Source of the DNA: Varanus komodoensis
Taxonomy: Eukaryota > Chordata > Lepidosauria > Squamata > Varanidae
DNA length: 64,000 nt
Direction: 5' to 3'
Assembly (NCBI RefSeq): GCF_004798865.1
Contig: NW_025335761.1
Span: 20,424,502-20,488,501, forward strand
Part shown: positions 22,215 to 33,562 of the stretch, piece after piece
Position numbering within the stretch: position 1 is the stretch's first letter
How the letters are laid out: each line of letters starts with the position of its first letter
Translations under genes and position numbers: made by a program
The notes under the pieces: generated by a model
Database searches by the model: none
Seen by the model: the letters and a program-made list of their open reading frames with translations, nothing else
Told to the model about the DNA's origin: nothing

Positions 22215-25200
22215 CCAATTCATATTTATTTTTAAACTTTTATATACCATCCACTACCAAGGCCTTGGGAAGGTCTTTCAATAAAACAAAGTGGAGCACA
22301 GCATCCACATTGATTTTCTATACCCCACATTATACCCCACATTAAAATCAGATTCAAATCTTAACATAATGGGAAAATAGAAAGGTTTTAGCCTGGTGCC
22401 AAAAGGAATAAAGTGTCAGCACCAGGTGAACCTCTCTGGGATGTGTATTCCATAACTGTGGTACCACTGCAGAGAAGGCCCTTCTCCGGGTAGCCACCCT
22501 CCTAATCAGTTTTAAGGAGGGATCCCGAAGAAGGACCTCCACCCAAATCTTAAGGGGTGGGTAGGCACACTGAGAAGGAGACCCTTCTTCAGGTATGCAG
22601 GTCCTAAGCCATTTGGGGCTTTATAGTCAGCACCAGCACCTTAAATTGGACCCAGACATCAATTGGTAGCCGGTATAGATGGTAGAGGACCAGCATTATA
22701 TGTGCATACCTGTCAGTCCCTGTTAACATCCTGGCAGCTCTATTCTGAACCAACTGAAGTATCTGGACCATCTTCAAGAGCAGCCCCACATAGAAGGTAT
22801 TAGAATAGTCCGATTGGGAAGTTACCAGTGCATGGGTCACTGTTGCTAGGCTCTGCTCATCCAGGTAAGGGCGCAGTTGATAGGTCAGCCGAAGCTGAAG
22901 GAACGCGCTCCTCACCTCAGCTGCCAACTGAGACTCCAGGGACAGCTCTGTATTGAAGAATACTCCCAAACTGTGCACCCTGTCATTTGGGGGGAGTGCA
23001 ACTCCATCCAGAACAGGGCTAAAATTACTTACCCAGAAGGCTTAACCTCATACCAACATGACCTCTGTCTTGTCTGGATTAAGCCTCAGTTTGTTGGCCT
23101 TTAGCCAGCCCATCACCCTGGCCAGACACTGGTTAAGCACAACCACTTCCTCACCTGGACTAGAATTCCATGGCAAAGCTGCCATGGCCCAGAGCCACAA
23201 TGCCCCAGCATCACCTTCTGGAATCGAATGGCCAAGTAAGAGTGGAACCACCACAAAGCAGCCCCCAACTTGGCCAGCCCATCCAGAAAGATACCATGGT
23301 TGATGGTATCGAAAGCTGCTGAGAGGTCCAGGAGAACCAACATGGACACACTCCCCCTGTCCCTTTCCCTGCACGGGTCATCATACAGGGTGACCAAGGC
23401 AATTTCAGTCCCATAGCCAGGCCTGAAACCAGACTGGAATGGGTTCAGATGGTCAAGTTTTCTCCAAGGGAGCCTGGAGTTGGCTGGCTACCACCCACTC
23501 AAGCACCTTGCCCAAGAATGGGATGCTAGCCACTAATCTATAGCTGGTGGCCATTGCTGGGTCCAGGTTCACCCTCTTCAGGATGGGCCTGATCACCGCC
23601 TCCTTCAAGGGGACGGGGACCTGACCCTCTCTCAGAGAAGCATTAACCACCTCCTGGACCCAGGTACACATCCCATCCTTGGCTTTGGTGAGTAGGCATG
23701 AAGGGCAAGAGTCAAGTCAACAGGTGGTGGATTGGACTAGTCTGGGGTCGGCAACCCGCGGCTCTGGAGCCACATGCGGCTCTTCAATCCCTCTGCTGCG
23801 GCTCCGTCACTCAAAACACACGCCGGCACAGCTGCCGATCTGCAACCGAGACTCCGCTCAGGAACAGGAACGCTGTGCTAGCTGGTTAAGTAAATCTCTA
23901 CATTCCTCTGCTATTGTGCAGGGAAAGAGTGGAACAAGCGTCCTGCGGGCTCTCATGTTACACTGAAAAGTGCTGAAAAGATTCTCTTTGTCCAAATGTA
24001 ATCTCCTTCATCTGAATGTTAAAGCTGTGCTTAGGACCTGTCACAATTCACATCGCTTGACTGTTTATCTGCTAATCCGTCACTAAACACACCTATATCT
24101 CAGACACAGACCTATATCTCCGCCCCCCGCCCCCGGCACTGATTTACTGAGCTCCCCCCCACCCCCAGTAGACCAACCATGGATAAATCGAAGAAAAGTT
24201 TCTGAAGAAAACCAAACGTTTCATGATACGTGAGTAGATTCAGTTGCTTTTACTGCTGATGAACTTATGGGGTTTGCTGTTTAATGCATGCAGCCCTTTA
24301 GCACTGACTTTGACTCTTCAGGAAGCTGTTCTCCTATTCAAAATATATGAAAGGAGCCCTACTAGTTTATAATGTAAGATTAAAAATAACAGTTTTTAGT
24401 GACTGAACAAGAGCTGCAGCTAAATCATAATGAAGATATAGATCTACTTCCTTGTTTTAAGAAGATTCTTATAAAAATTCCAGCAACATTATCACACTGG
24501 GAGAGGGATGTTTGTTCAATATTTCACCAGACTATTATTTATTTTTGTTGTATTGCAGAAACTCTATTTACTGTATGAAAGTATCAATTAGTCCTTTTTT
24601 TATTCAGGTTGACAGCTGACTGCACCCTCCAGTACACATGATAAAAGGATGAGGGCACACAGAAGCAGAAGGCATTTTTGGTTTGCTGCAGATGGATAAT
24701 TTAAGTTCAGCTTTTTATTTTATAAATATGAGGAGGACTCAAATAGACATTGAGTATTTTATTTGAAAGTGACCTTCAACCCAGCGTCTTTTTTTTTTTT
24801 TTTCGGAGTTCAAAATGTTTTTGCATGCAGAAATAAAAATTTGTTTTCTCTGTAGCAGTTCATTGATTTCATAAATGCAACACACTACAGTTTTTTTATA
24901 CATAGCATAAAGGTAGAAAATGATATATGCAGTGTTATCTTCATTTTAGATGTCAAAGGGGTTTTGCAGCTCCCAGTGTTTTCTGTGGGAAATGGGTCCA
25001 AATGGCTCTTTGAGTGTTAAAGGTTGACGACCCCTGGACTAGTTCAAGCACTTTGTCCACATCCTCAGGCTGCAGCAATTGAAACTCATCCAATAAAGAT
25101 GGACCAGACGGCACTCTGGCCCTTCCCGTTCTGGGACCACATCAACTGTGGGGTCCAGCTCATGGCAAATCTGAGCAATTTTATCCCTGAAGTGCTGGGC

Positions 25201-25645
25201 AAACTCATCACAGCAAGCTGCTGATGGTGCGATAGGGTCATTTTTTGGCCCAGAGTGTAACAGGCCCTGCACCACCCAGAAAAGTTAAGCTAGACAGCAC
25301 TGTAAGGGTGCAATGGAAGCGGAGAAGAATTCCTTCAACACCCTCGCTGCCAAAGCATAGGCTTGATAATGAGCTCTAAGAAGTGTTTGGTCAGATTCGG
25401 CATGGGATTCCCTCCACCTACGCTCTAGTCGTCTCCCAGCCTGCTTCATCACCCACAACTCAGGTGTGTACCAAAGCACCACGGGGGTTATGTGTGGCGG
25501 GAGAGGACACTTGGGTTCAATTGTGTCAATCGCCCAGCTCATTTCCCCATTCCACAAATCAACCAGGACTTCAACAGGAGCACCAGACATTCCCCCAGAG
25601 CCCTCGGGGATCCATCAGGATCCATAAGATTCCAGGGCATATTGG
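22215..25645 (-). mobile_element. L2-like LINE, broken, split by a hAT element
   Basis: Reading leftward, 25,590-25,285 encodes the endonuclease-RT linker (WYTPELWVMKQAGRRLERRW). After the hAT interruption, 23,671-23,113 carries the RT, including LVLLDLSAAFDTINHG (box A). 22,978-22,604 carries the C-terminal part with VQNRAARMLTG, and the 3' UTR ends near 22,220. Compared with the copy at 61.5-64 kb it lacks about 115 bases near 23,163, which removes RT boxes B and C including the catalytic YADD. It also has several frameshifts and starts mid-ORF at about 25,645. It is a dead, 5'-truncated copy in the intergenic space. Confidence 0.88.
23742..25035. mobile_element. non-autonomous hAT DNA transposon
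   Basis: The left end is CTGGGGTCGGCAACCCGCGG and the right end GGTTGACGACCCCT, near-inverted repeats of hAT (Charlie-like) type. The 8-base GGACTAGT occurs exactly on both sides (23,734-23,741 and 25,036-25,043), the length expected for hAT target duplication. The LINE reading resumes on both sides. The 1.3-kb interior has no intact transposase frame. Confidence 0.87.
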
Positions 25646-25725
25646 ACCTGGCATTTACTTCTGAGTAAGGGGAAAAAACAGGTGTAATAGTGCACTATGC
25701 ATTAAAGGTAAGATGTGGTTGGGTG
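25646..25725. repeat. unclassified repeat fragment
   Basis: TTTACTTCTGAGTAAGG followed by GTAATAGTGCACTATGCATT recalls the repeat seen at 1,035 and 18,857. It may be the insertion site of the truncated LINE. Confidence 0.3.
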
Positions 25726-25739
25726 AGAAGCAAATGGTC

Positions 25740-25945
25740 TTTTTTCCATCAAGGAACTCGGGGCAGCTTGCATAATTCTCTGTCCTCTCAGTCTTATCCT
25801 CACGACAACCTTGTGAAATGGGTTAGGCTGAGAGTCAGTGACTTGCCCAAAGTCACCTGGCAAGTTTCATGCCTGAGTGAGGACTAGAACCCAGGTCTCC
25901 TGTCCCAGTCCAGCACTCTTACAGCTATTCCACACTGGGTCTTGC
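25740..25945 (-). repeat. MIR-like SINE
   Basis: In reverse orientation: CTCACGACAACCTTGTGAAA, GGCTGAGAGTCAGTGACTTG, CCCAAAGTCACCTGG, GGACTAGAACCCAGGTCTCC. This is the order of the MIR-like family in this window. Confidence 0.8.
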
Positions 25946-26061
25946 TACTGTTATATAGGTTTCTCAGTCACTTTAAAAAATGTCACAAAGCAGATTAGAT
26001 TATCCCTGAAAATAAAAGCTAAGTCAACCATAAAAGTGCTAAATGATACTAAATATATCAA

Positions 26062-26620
26062 TCATTCTTTGTGTTGTTAATTTGATTTCTATACTGCCCA
26101 ATAGCTGAAGTTCTCAGTAGATCAACCACAGGACCCCAAAATCAACCCCATGCAGACTGAAATCAATGAGTCTTTAAAAGTATCCAAAAAGCTGTCCAAA
26201 AGGGGCCATGCACAGTTCCTGGGAGGAGCCACCCCAAAGTGGTGAGCTCCTTACAAAAACGGTTATGGTTCTTATAATCACTCACACCACAGCAGGTCCG
26301 CAGGTGCTGATCTGCAAGTATGGGCAAGATGGTCAATGTGCAGGTATCCCTTCAGGTAGCCTGGTCCTAAACCATTTAGGATTTTGAAAGCTGATGCCGG
26401 TCCCAAAAAGCAGGCACAGGAGTCAATAAGCTGCAGTGTCGCTGGTGCAGAACAGGTGTAGCCTGGCCCAGATGCTCAAGTCTAACCTCTGCATTGTGTG
26501 CCAGCTGTAGTTTCCAGACCACCTTCAAGGAGAGTGCTATAATTGCCTTAATGCACTTCATAATACAATAATCAGTCTTGGGTGTAATTAGTGCTTGTAT
26601 TACTGAGATGGGTCAGCTTT
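26062..26620 (-). repeat. older L2-like LINE fragment, 3' part
   Basis: It shares with the two better copies the layout CCTGGTCCTAAACCATTTAG / GATTTTGAAAGCTGATGCC and a later GTGTAGCCTGGCCCAG region, corresponding to the C-terminal RT part. Too diverged for any frame. Confidence 0.65.
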
Positions 26621-28815
26621 CTGTAGGTATGGGCACAGCTCACAACAGCCACATGAGCAAAAGTATGCCTCAGACACAGAAGAATATTAGTGACTCTGCG
26701 TCACGATGCTTTCAGCAGTACTATCACAAGGGAGTTATAGATCTTTTGCAAAGCAATAACGTGTTTAACAGGTTAAAATAATGAAGAAATGTGTTTGCAA
26801 TGCATGAATTAATTAACAAATGAATATGTGTCTCTCCTAGTCTTCAGCTCTAAGGGCATCCAGATTGGCTAACAATTAAAGCAATAAATTAATATCACAG
26901 TCAGTCATAACAGACCACCCACAGAACAGGTTCTCAAAAATATGATGTGGCCATAGCATTGTGTATTTTTTCCTTTCTCAAGACATTAATTTTTTCCTGC
27001 ATATAATTAGATGCAAAAGCTTTATCTTTTTTTAACAGTGTGGGGAGTAAATCAGTAGCAGTTTGGAAAATCTTTTTCATACTGCTTTCATTTCACCTTA
27101 TTTTCCTAGTAATTCTTAACACAATTTATAAAAACATGTATCATTTATATATCTTCTATGGACACATACACAAGTGTAACCCTTTTTATTATTCATTGAT
27201 CAATCTGAAATTACTACCTATGAAAGAATTACTTAACTAGTATAATTTAGACTCACACTGCAAACAAAGGTGTGCACTGAAAGAACACAGAGATCCAGTT
27301 TGCGTTTAAGAGTAAACAAGAATTTAGGATTCTTCAAATTCAGCCTTATCAGAATGTTGGCAGATACTGCCCAATAACTCCCATTTGGCTCCTCTTTCCA
27401 GCAGGGGTGACTAAATGAACCAGGAAATCTCCATCTGTGGTTAGTTTAATGTTCAGCCCAAATGGTCTTCCTTGACTCTCCGTACCAAGCAAGAATTATC
27501 TGGCAGAAACAAGCCCTGATCTATGATTTTGAGCATTCTTATTCATATATTGCTTATATCTGTGAAGCCAGTCCTCAAAGTCCACCTTTCAAAGACTCTT
27601 AATCCTGATACAGAGTAGAAAAGTGAGGTTCAAGAGCTTTGGGTAATTATTACAATGGCTCATCATAGGGACACAAACAATCTTTCTGCAGTGCTGATTA
27701 TTTGCTAACAGAAGAAAAACCTAGAAAACTGAAGAGGAATGGGGAATCCTGGAAGAAAATATGGTAGCTTGACTGGAGCGCTGAACAGAAACACAGCACT
27801 GGAACATTTTGCAGCTGCACGTTCCACTTGTGATGCTGAGCATGCATTCTTACACAGCTTATGACAGTGGAGGAGGTAGATCAGCTTCCTCCTTTTTCTT
27901 TCAGAAAACACCCACATACATTTTTATTAGATCAGTAACTGTCTCACGGTTCAGTTCTGCAAGTTTCGGCAGGGTCTCTGATCAAACAGCAAACATGATT
28001 CTCTGAAGATTACAACAACCTCGTAAGAGCCAAGGGCACTTAACAAGTTTGTGTTCTTTCCAGTACTCAAAACATTTTGCTGTGAATTGCATAGTTTAGA
28101 CAATACAGAAAGGGGTGCTTTCCTTTCTAACAAGGAAAGAAGCAAAACAAAGATTAAAAACTGCATTCCGGGCATAGCCTTCTTCTTGCTTGGGTTGGCA
28201 GGGTTATTTGTCTTGAGAATTCCTTTTCTTTTTGCTGGATCCAGGCAGGCACTGCTCCTGTTGACTTTTTCCCTGTGGAAACAAGAAACACATTTGTTCA
28301 CCTGCAGAGTACATTTTCCGGTTATTCCAAAGCAAAAGTATTTTTATAAGCAAAAATATTAGTCCAAAGTAATCTGTTTTCAGATTACAGGAAATACCTA
28401 ATGGTATATTGAGTGCATTTACTTTTGCAAATGTTCAGCCAGGATTCTTGCAGTTTGAAAAAATTAATGCACAAATGGGAGGGTTCCAATTTGCCATATA
28501 TAATCGGCGTGATGGCAATTGTTGAATAGTGAAGAGGCATTTAATCCGCTGGGTTATTTGAAATGTAGCTGAATTAGTAGTGGTTTTGCTTTCATAGCTA
28601 TGTCATTTATTAAAACGAAATGGAAGACAGGTGGCATTTTCCCCCTGTTTGCCAGTCAAACTGTATTGCTAGCTGGATTTTGGGAGCTTTGGGGAATATT
28701 CCTATCCCTTGATTGGATCTCCTGTATCAGGGCTTCCTCTGCCAGGTCCTTTCCAGACACTCCTGGGCACTTCTAGGTTAGTTGGTTCAAGATGACACTG
28801 AACAATCTTCTATTA
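26621..28815. other. intergenic, nothing recognised
   Basis: AT-rich sequence between ITPKA and RTF1. Open frames here are short and unlike known proteins, and no repeat could be named. Confidence 0.6.
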
Positions 28816-29132
28816 AGGTAAAGGTTTCCCCTTGACATTAAGTCCAGTCATGCCTGACTCTAGGGGGTGGTGCTCCTCTCCTTTTCCTGGCCAAGGGAGC
28901 CAGCGTTTGTCTGCAGACAGTCTTCATGGTCATGTGGCCGGCATGACTAAACACCGAGGTGCATGGAATGCCTTCCCACAGAAGTGGTACCTTTTTATCT
29001 ACTTGCATTTGCATGCTTTCGAACTGCAAGGATGGCAGGAGCTGGGACTGAGCGACTGGGACGGAGGAACTCACCCGTTGTGCAGATTTGAACCAGTGAC
29101 CTTTCGATCAACCAGCACAGCAGCACAGCAGG
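28816..29132 (-). mobile_element. Sauria-type SINE, 5'-truncated
   Basis: The reverse copy starts AAGGTAAAGGTTTCCCCTTG (tail) and contains AGTCATGCCTGACTCTAGGG and TTTGCATGCTTTCGAACTGC. It reaches the B-box region GAACCAGTGACCTTTCGATC, then stops before the A box. Same family as 8,339-8,683. Confidence 0.9.
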
Positions 29133-30544
29133 AGTCACGCCAAATTCAAACCACAGATTCACTGTTCATGGAATTGCAGATAACCATTTTGTCTTGGTTA
29201 GTGAGGCAGCAAATACACCACAGTGCCATTCAACTGGTACAATCATGTCTCACAGACTTGTAAAGAAATAGCTAAACGTGTCATGAGGTAAGAAGGAAAA
29301 GAAAGAACATTTCCCTTGAAAGAGTGTATGCCTATTCATGCATGGATTCTTCCATGTGGCATTTCTTTGAAATAATCTATGAAATCACCAGTGCAGGTGA
29401 GTTTTAACTTACTGGGGTCCATCACTGATGTGCTGTTGGCTCCTATGTGTTGGCTCATCTGAACAAGCACCACTGCCATTTTCTAAGGTGTCTGCAGAGA
29501 CATGGAGATCCACAGCCTAACCAAAGACCAAGGCAGGATGCAGAATTCTTCTTCCTTGCTTTTCTCCAGTCATCAGATCACATTCCTACATACTAGAAGT
29601 TTCAGTTTCAATTCAATAGCCTTACATTTTCTGCATTAACCTTATTGTGGAAGTGACATGTTTTTTGCTAATGCAGCAAGTCCCCTTCTAAATTGAGAAA
29701 AGACTTTTATTCCAGCTGAGTCCACATGCTGAAACCCTTTCTGAGCATTGTTGCTTTGGAATGGCTGTTGCTTTCTTTTGGCTCCTTAAATGTGAGCTTT
29801 GCTGAACAAGGTTGTTGATCTGTTATATCTATCTGTTGTATTAGCTTCATCACAAAATTGAGATCTGAGCTCTACACTGAAAGCATTTACGTTCCTCTGT
29901 TTCCACTATATAAACTCTATGTAGCACTGTGAAATAGGATATATACATAAGTGATATAAGCAGTTTCTTCCACTTTCACATTTTCCCTGCTCTTAAAAAA
30001 TGTTGTAGATGCTGTTTACAAACAAAAGCAACATTGCCTGTAACCAACCATAAGCAGGTAATGATAAAGGCACAGTAAATGCCTTGTGTAGGAAAGACAG
30101 ACTGACTTTGCTTCTCTTCTTAAGTAAAGAAGAGAAGTGCAAACCTTCCTTAAATCAGAGCATAAAGAAACTTATAAATACACCCCGAATTTCAGGGTGC
30201 TCGTTCAGAACCCTTACGATGATATTAGAACATACTTGCATGAATCAGGATTCTTCCAGCGGTGGGATGCTATTTTCAGGTAATTCATACACAATTTGCT
30301 GCAGTTAGGAATTTGCATATTGTTCTGTGGATATTTTATCCTCATTAACTTGTGAAACACCACCCTTAGAACTGGTGAGAGGGGTGAGAAGCTTGACCCC
30401 ATACACTGCAGGGACCAGGGAAAGTACTATGCAGCTTTTTGTGTGTTGCGCAAAGGCTGCTATCTCACTCTCCCCAAGATAACAGATCTCATATTTTAAA
30501 CAACAACAACAACAACAACCTGACTTAAATGCCCGAATTGTCTT
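29133..30544. other. intergenic, nothing recognised
   Basis: No gene or named repeat. A small CAA run lies near 30,501-30,520. Confidence 0.55.
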
Positions 30545-30665
30545 CCTAGGAGCCAGTGACTCAGCAGCAGAGGAGGTGCTTTGCATGCAGAAAGTCCTGG
30601 GTTCCTTTCCTGGCAGGATCACTTGGACAGCGGATGATGCGGAAGATCCACCCAGAGCCCAGAAA
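30545..30665 (+). repeat. tRNA-derived SINE, second family
   Basis: CAGAGGAGGTGCTTTGCATG, CAGAAAGTCCTGGGTTCCTT and TCCTGGCAGGATCACTTGG keep tRNA-like A and B boxes. They match a SINE I recall from lizards (CTTTGCATGCAGAAGGTCCC). The 3' half is lost or unrecognisable. Confidence 0.6.
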
Positions 30666-32379
30666 GCCACTGGCAGCCAAAGCAGAAAGCAGTGCTGGAC
30701 GCGGTATCACTGATCTGCAGTCAATTTAGGAGAGCAGGGCAGAAACACCCCTGGAGAAAAGATTAAGCTTCAAGGGAATGGTTACAGTTCTAAGGAAGGG
30801 GCAGCTAACTTTCAAATGCAACCTGACTGAGGGGTTCATTTGTTTTTATGAGGGGAAAATGACACGCCATGGCCGCTTTGCACAGCCTGGCTGCTTCAGC
30901 GTCATTCCCGGGGCATTCATGGAGGAAGGCTGGCTACTCCCCAGGTCATCAAAGAGCCCCTCTACACTTTTGCAGGAAGCAAATGTTTCTGTGAGCTGAG
31001 GCAGCGTATTCGGCCAGCCCTGATGGAAAGTACTGGGCTGGATCTTGCTGGGGAACATAAGAGGGAGGTGCTGCTGCATTCGTCTGCTGGTGGAGTCCCT
31101 GTCCTGATTCAGCTTGGCTCCTCGCATCTTCTCAGGACATGAAATACCCTGAGGCAGCAGTCTTAAATTCTAATTTGAGATAGTCTAAGACTGACCTCTG
31201 GTGGCTGACAGTACAAACAGAAAGGAAAACATTTTAGTATGCTTCAACTTACCTGTTGGGTTGGATGCACTGGTTGGCATCTGCAATTATTTTACTTCCA
31301 TGGTTAAAAGATAATCCCATGAAGGGAAGAGTCTGGATTCTGATTTGGTTCCTCTCACGGGACTGGCTTTAATTAAGTTGCTGAGTAGCACTTTCTTATT
31401 AAAGACATCCAGGCATATACTTCTTGGGAAAAACCCCAGTTATCCTGTGACAATGCAGTGTCAGAACTACTCTCAAGGATTATAGACCTAAGAAGATGTG
31501 CTAAGAAGTCCCAAAACCCGGGGGCATCCAGTCATCCAATGAGGGACAGGAGGAGCAGTGGAGGCCATTTTTGCCTCCCCATCTTCCTTCCAGACAAATT
31601 TTCTAGATGGGCTTCTCAGAGGTTTCCCATTCCCGCATTACTAGAAAAGGTAAAAAGTCAGCTCACAAGACATGGAACATTTCCAGATGTCACAGATGTA
31701 TTTCTGCCACTGGCTGATATCCCGGCACACACGCCTCCTTGAGCGAGGGCACGGTGCTGGACCACCTAGATCACTCCATTCAGATTCTGATCGTGCCCTG
31801 AGCATCCCTCTGTCAGCCACTCAATCCCACCATGGTCAGGCAAAGTGCTGGAGCACGTTGTGGCCCTAACTTCAAAATGGACCAAAGTTCTGACAAACTA
31901 TAATTTGTTGTTCATCCTGCCCTGCCTTTCCATTTACTAACTCTGTCCGACCAGCCAAGTTTGCTCTTTTCAGTTTGAAATAAAGCCAGGCTGAAGTGCT
32001 TGGCCCAGTCTTTCTGGCCAGTTTTTCAGAGGATTAAACCACCTCCAAATGTTTGCCAGGTCCCCTTCAAGAGGGCTAGTTTGCAAGGATTTTGAAAAAC
32101 CTTATAAGGACCATTGGCTGCCATTTCAAGCCATGATGGACCAGCCCACCAATACTTAGAGTTTAAGAGAATGTCCCAGTGGAAATGACACTGTATCATG
32201 GCCTGAAACCATTCCCAAGGGCATTCTCGAGAAACCAGAGAGCTGCCCCCATGGGTGACAAAGTGTTTCTTTAGGTAAAACAAAGAAGTTGCATTAATGC
32301 AACCTTTAAAGTGTGAAAACTATTTTACACTTCTAGAAGAATTGTTTGCCCTCACATGAAGCCTCTGGGGCTATTAACT
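30666..32379. other. intergenic, nothing recognised
   Basis: Includes a slightly GC-richer part at 30,770-31,130, open on the minus strand for 93 codons, without similarity to a protein I know. The rest is plain sequence. Confidence 0.5.
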
Positions 32380-32510
32380 CTTCTTCTCAATATGTAGGTT
32401 GGGGAGCTGAGATTTTGTGACTAACTTACCTAAAGTCATCCAATGAGCCTTTGGACATAAGTAAGTGGTCTGCAGAGTCTTGGAGTAATGCTGTCTGGCT
32501 CATTATTCTT
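32380..32510 (-). repeat. MIR-like SINE fragment
   Basis: Reverse orientation: TCTCAATATGTAGGTTGGGG, GTGACTAACTTACCTAAAGT, CATCCAATGAGCC. A diverged core of the family seen at 41,095. Confidence 0.5.
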
Positions 32511-32639
32511 TAAACAATTCAAATTAACTTTCACTTTCTGATGTGATCATGCAACAGCTTGAATGATTGCAGGTTTGTAAGAACAATAGTCTGAGAGACT
32601 AACAATAGATGGAGAAGAAAAACAACAAAAATTCTAATA

Positions 32640-32760
32640 CATTTAAATGAAGACTTTCCTGACTTTTGACCTTAGCAAGTTTGATGAAGGCATTCAGCAG
32701 GAGGTTGGACTGGAAGGCCTTATACACCCCTTCCAACTCTACTATTCCATGACTCTGACA
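32640..32760 (+). repeat. CR1 LINE 3' end
   Basis: GGAGGTTGGACTGGAAGGCC, then CCCCTTCCAACTCTACTATT and CCATGACTCTGAC, the CR1 3' terminus in plus orientation. Confidence 0.75.
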
Positions 32761-32995
32761 TACCTCAACTGATATTTGCACTTTGGACCAGAGCAACTGA
32801 ATATACATGAATCAGAACTCATTGTACATTCCCACACTCAATCATTCATTAGCACTCGTGCCTAATGTCTTCGTTGTTTTTCCAGGAACAGAGAAGACTG
32901 GGAAAGTGTGTGCCTTCTTTAACCTTCTTGTGTTTGGGCTGCAAAGAAGTCTCAGCCTGGCTTGCCCTCTGGCTTCTTCCTTAACTCTCAGAGTC

Positions 32996-33562
32996 TTGTT
33001 GTTGTTGTTAGTCTCAAAGTCGTGTCCGACCCATTGTGACCCCATGGACAACATTCCTCCAGGCCTTCCTGTCCTCCACCATCTCCCGGAGTCCACCCAA
33101 GCTCACACCAACTGCTTCAGTGACTCCATCTAACCACCTCATCCTCTGCCGTCCCCTTCTTCTTTTGCCATCTATTGTTCCCAGCATTAGGCTCCTCTCC
33201 AGGGAGTCCTTCCTTCTCATTAGGTGGCCAAAGTATTTGAGTTTCATCTTCAGTATCTGGCCTTCTAAAGAGCACTCAGGGTTGATCTCCTCTGGGACTG
33301 ACTGGTATGATTGCCTTGTGGTCCAAGGGACTCACTCGCAGGAGTCTCCTCCAGCACCACAATGCAAAGGCCTCAGTCCTTTTGCACTCAGCCTTCCTTA
33401 TGGTCCAACTTTCACAGCCATACATTGCAACTGGGAAAACCATAGCCTTGACTATACGCACTTTTGTTGGCAAGGTGATGTCTCTGCTTTTTAGTATGCT
33501 GTCTAGATTTGCCATAGCTTTCCTTCCCAGGAGCAAGCATCTTTTAATTTCTTGGCTGCAAT
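32996..33562 (-). mobile_element. BovB (RTE) LINE 3' end
   Basis: Minus-strand frames give LLGRKAMANLDSILKSRDIT, KAMVFPVAMYGCESWTIRKA and LWCWRRLLRVSPLDH, then MKLKYFGHLMRRKDSLERSL after a frame change. These are the C-terminal sequences of BovB ORF2. The 3' end is the CAAAGTCGTGTCCGACCCAT motif in reverse with a GTT repeat tail. It is 5'-truncated to about 570 bases with at least one frameshift. BovB is known for horizontal transfer among vertebrates and is common in squamates. Confidence 0.93.

Noticed and set aside
28832-29263. 143-codon plus-strand frame
   Set aside because: Lies almost wholly within a reversed Sauria SINE.
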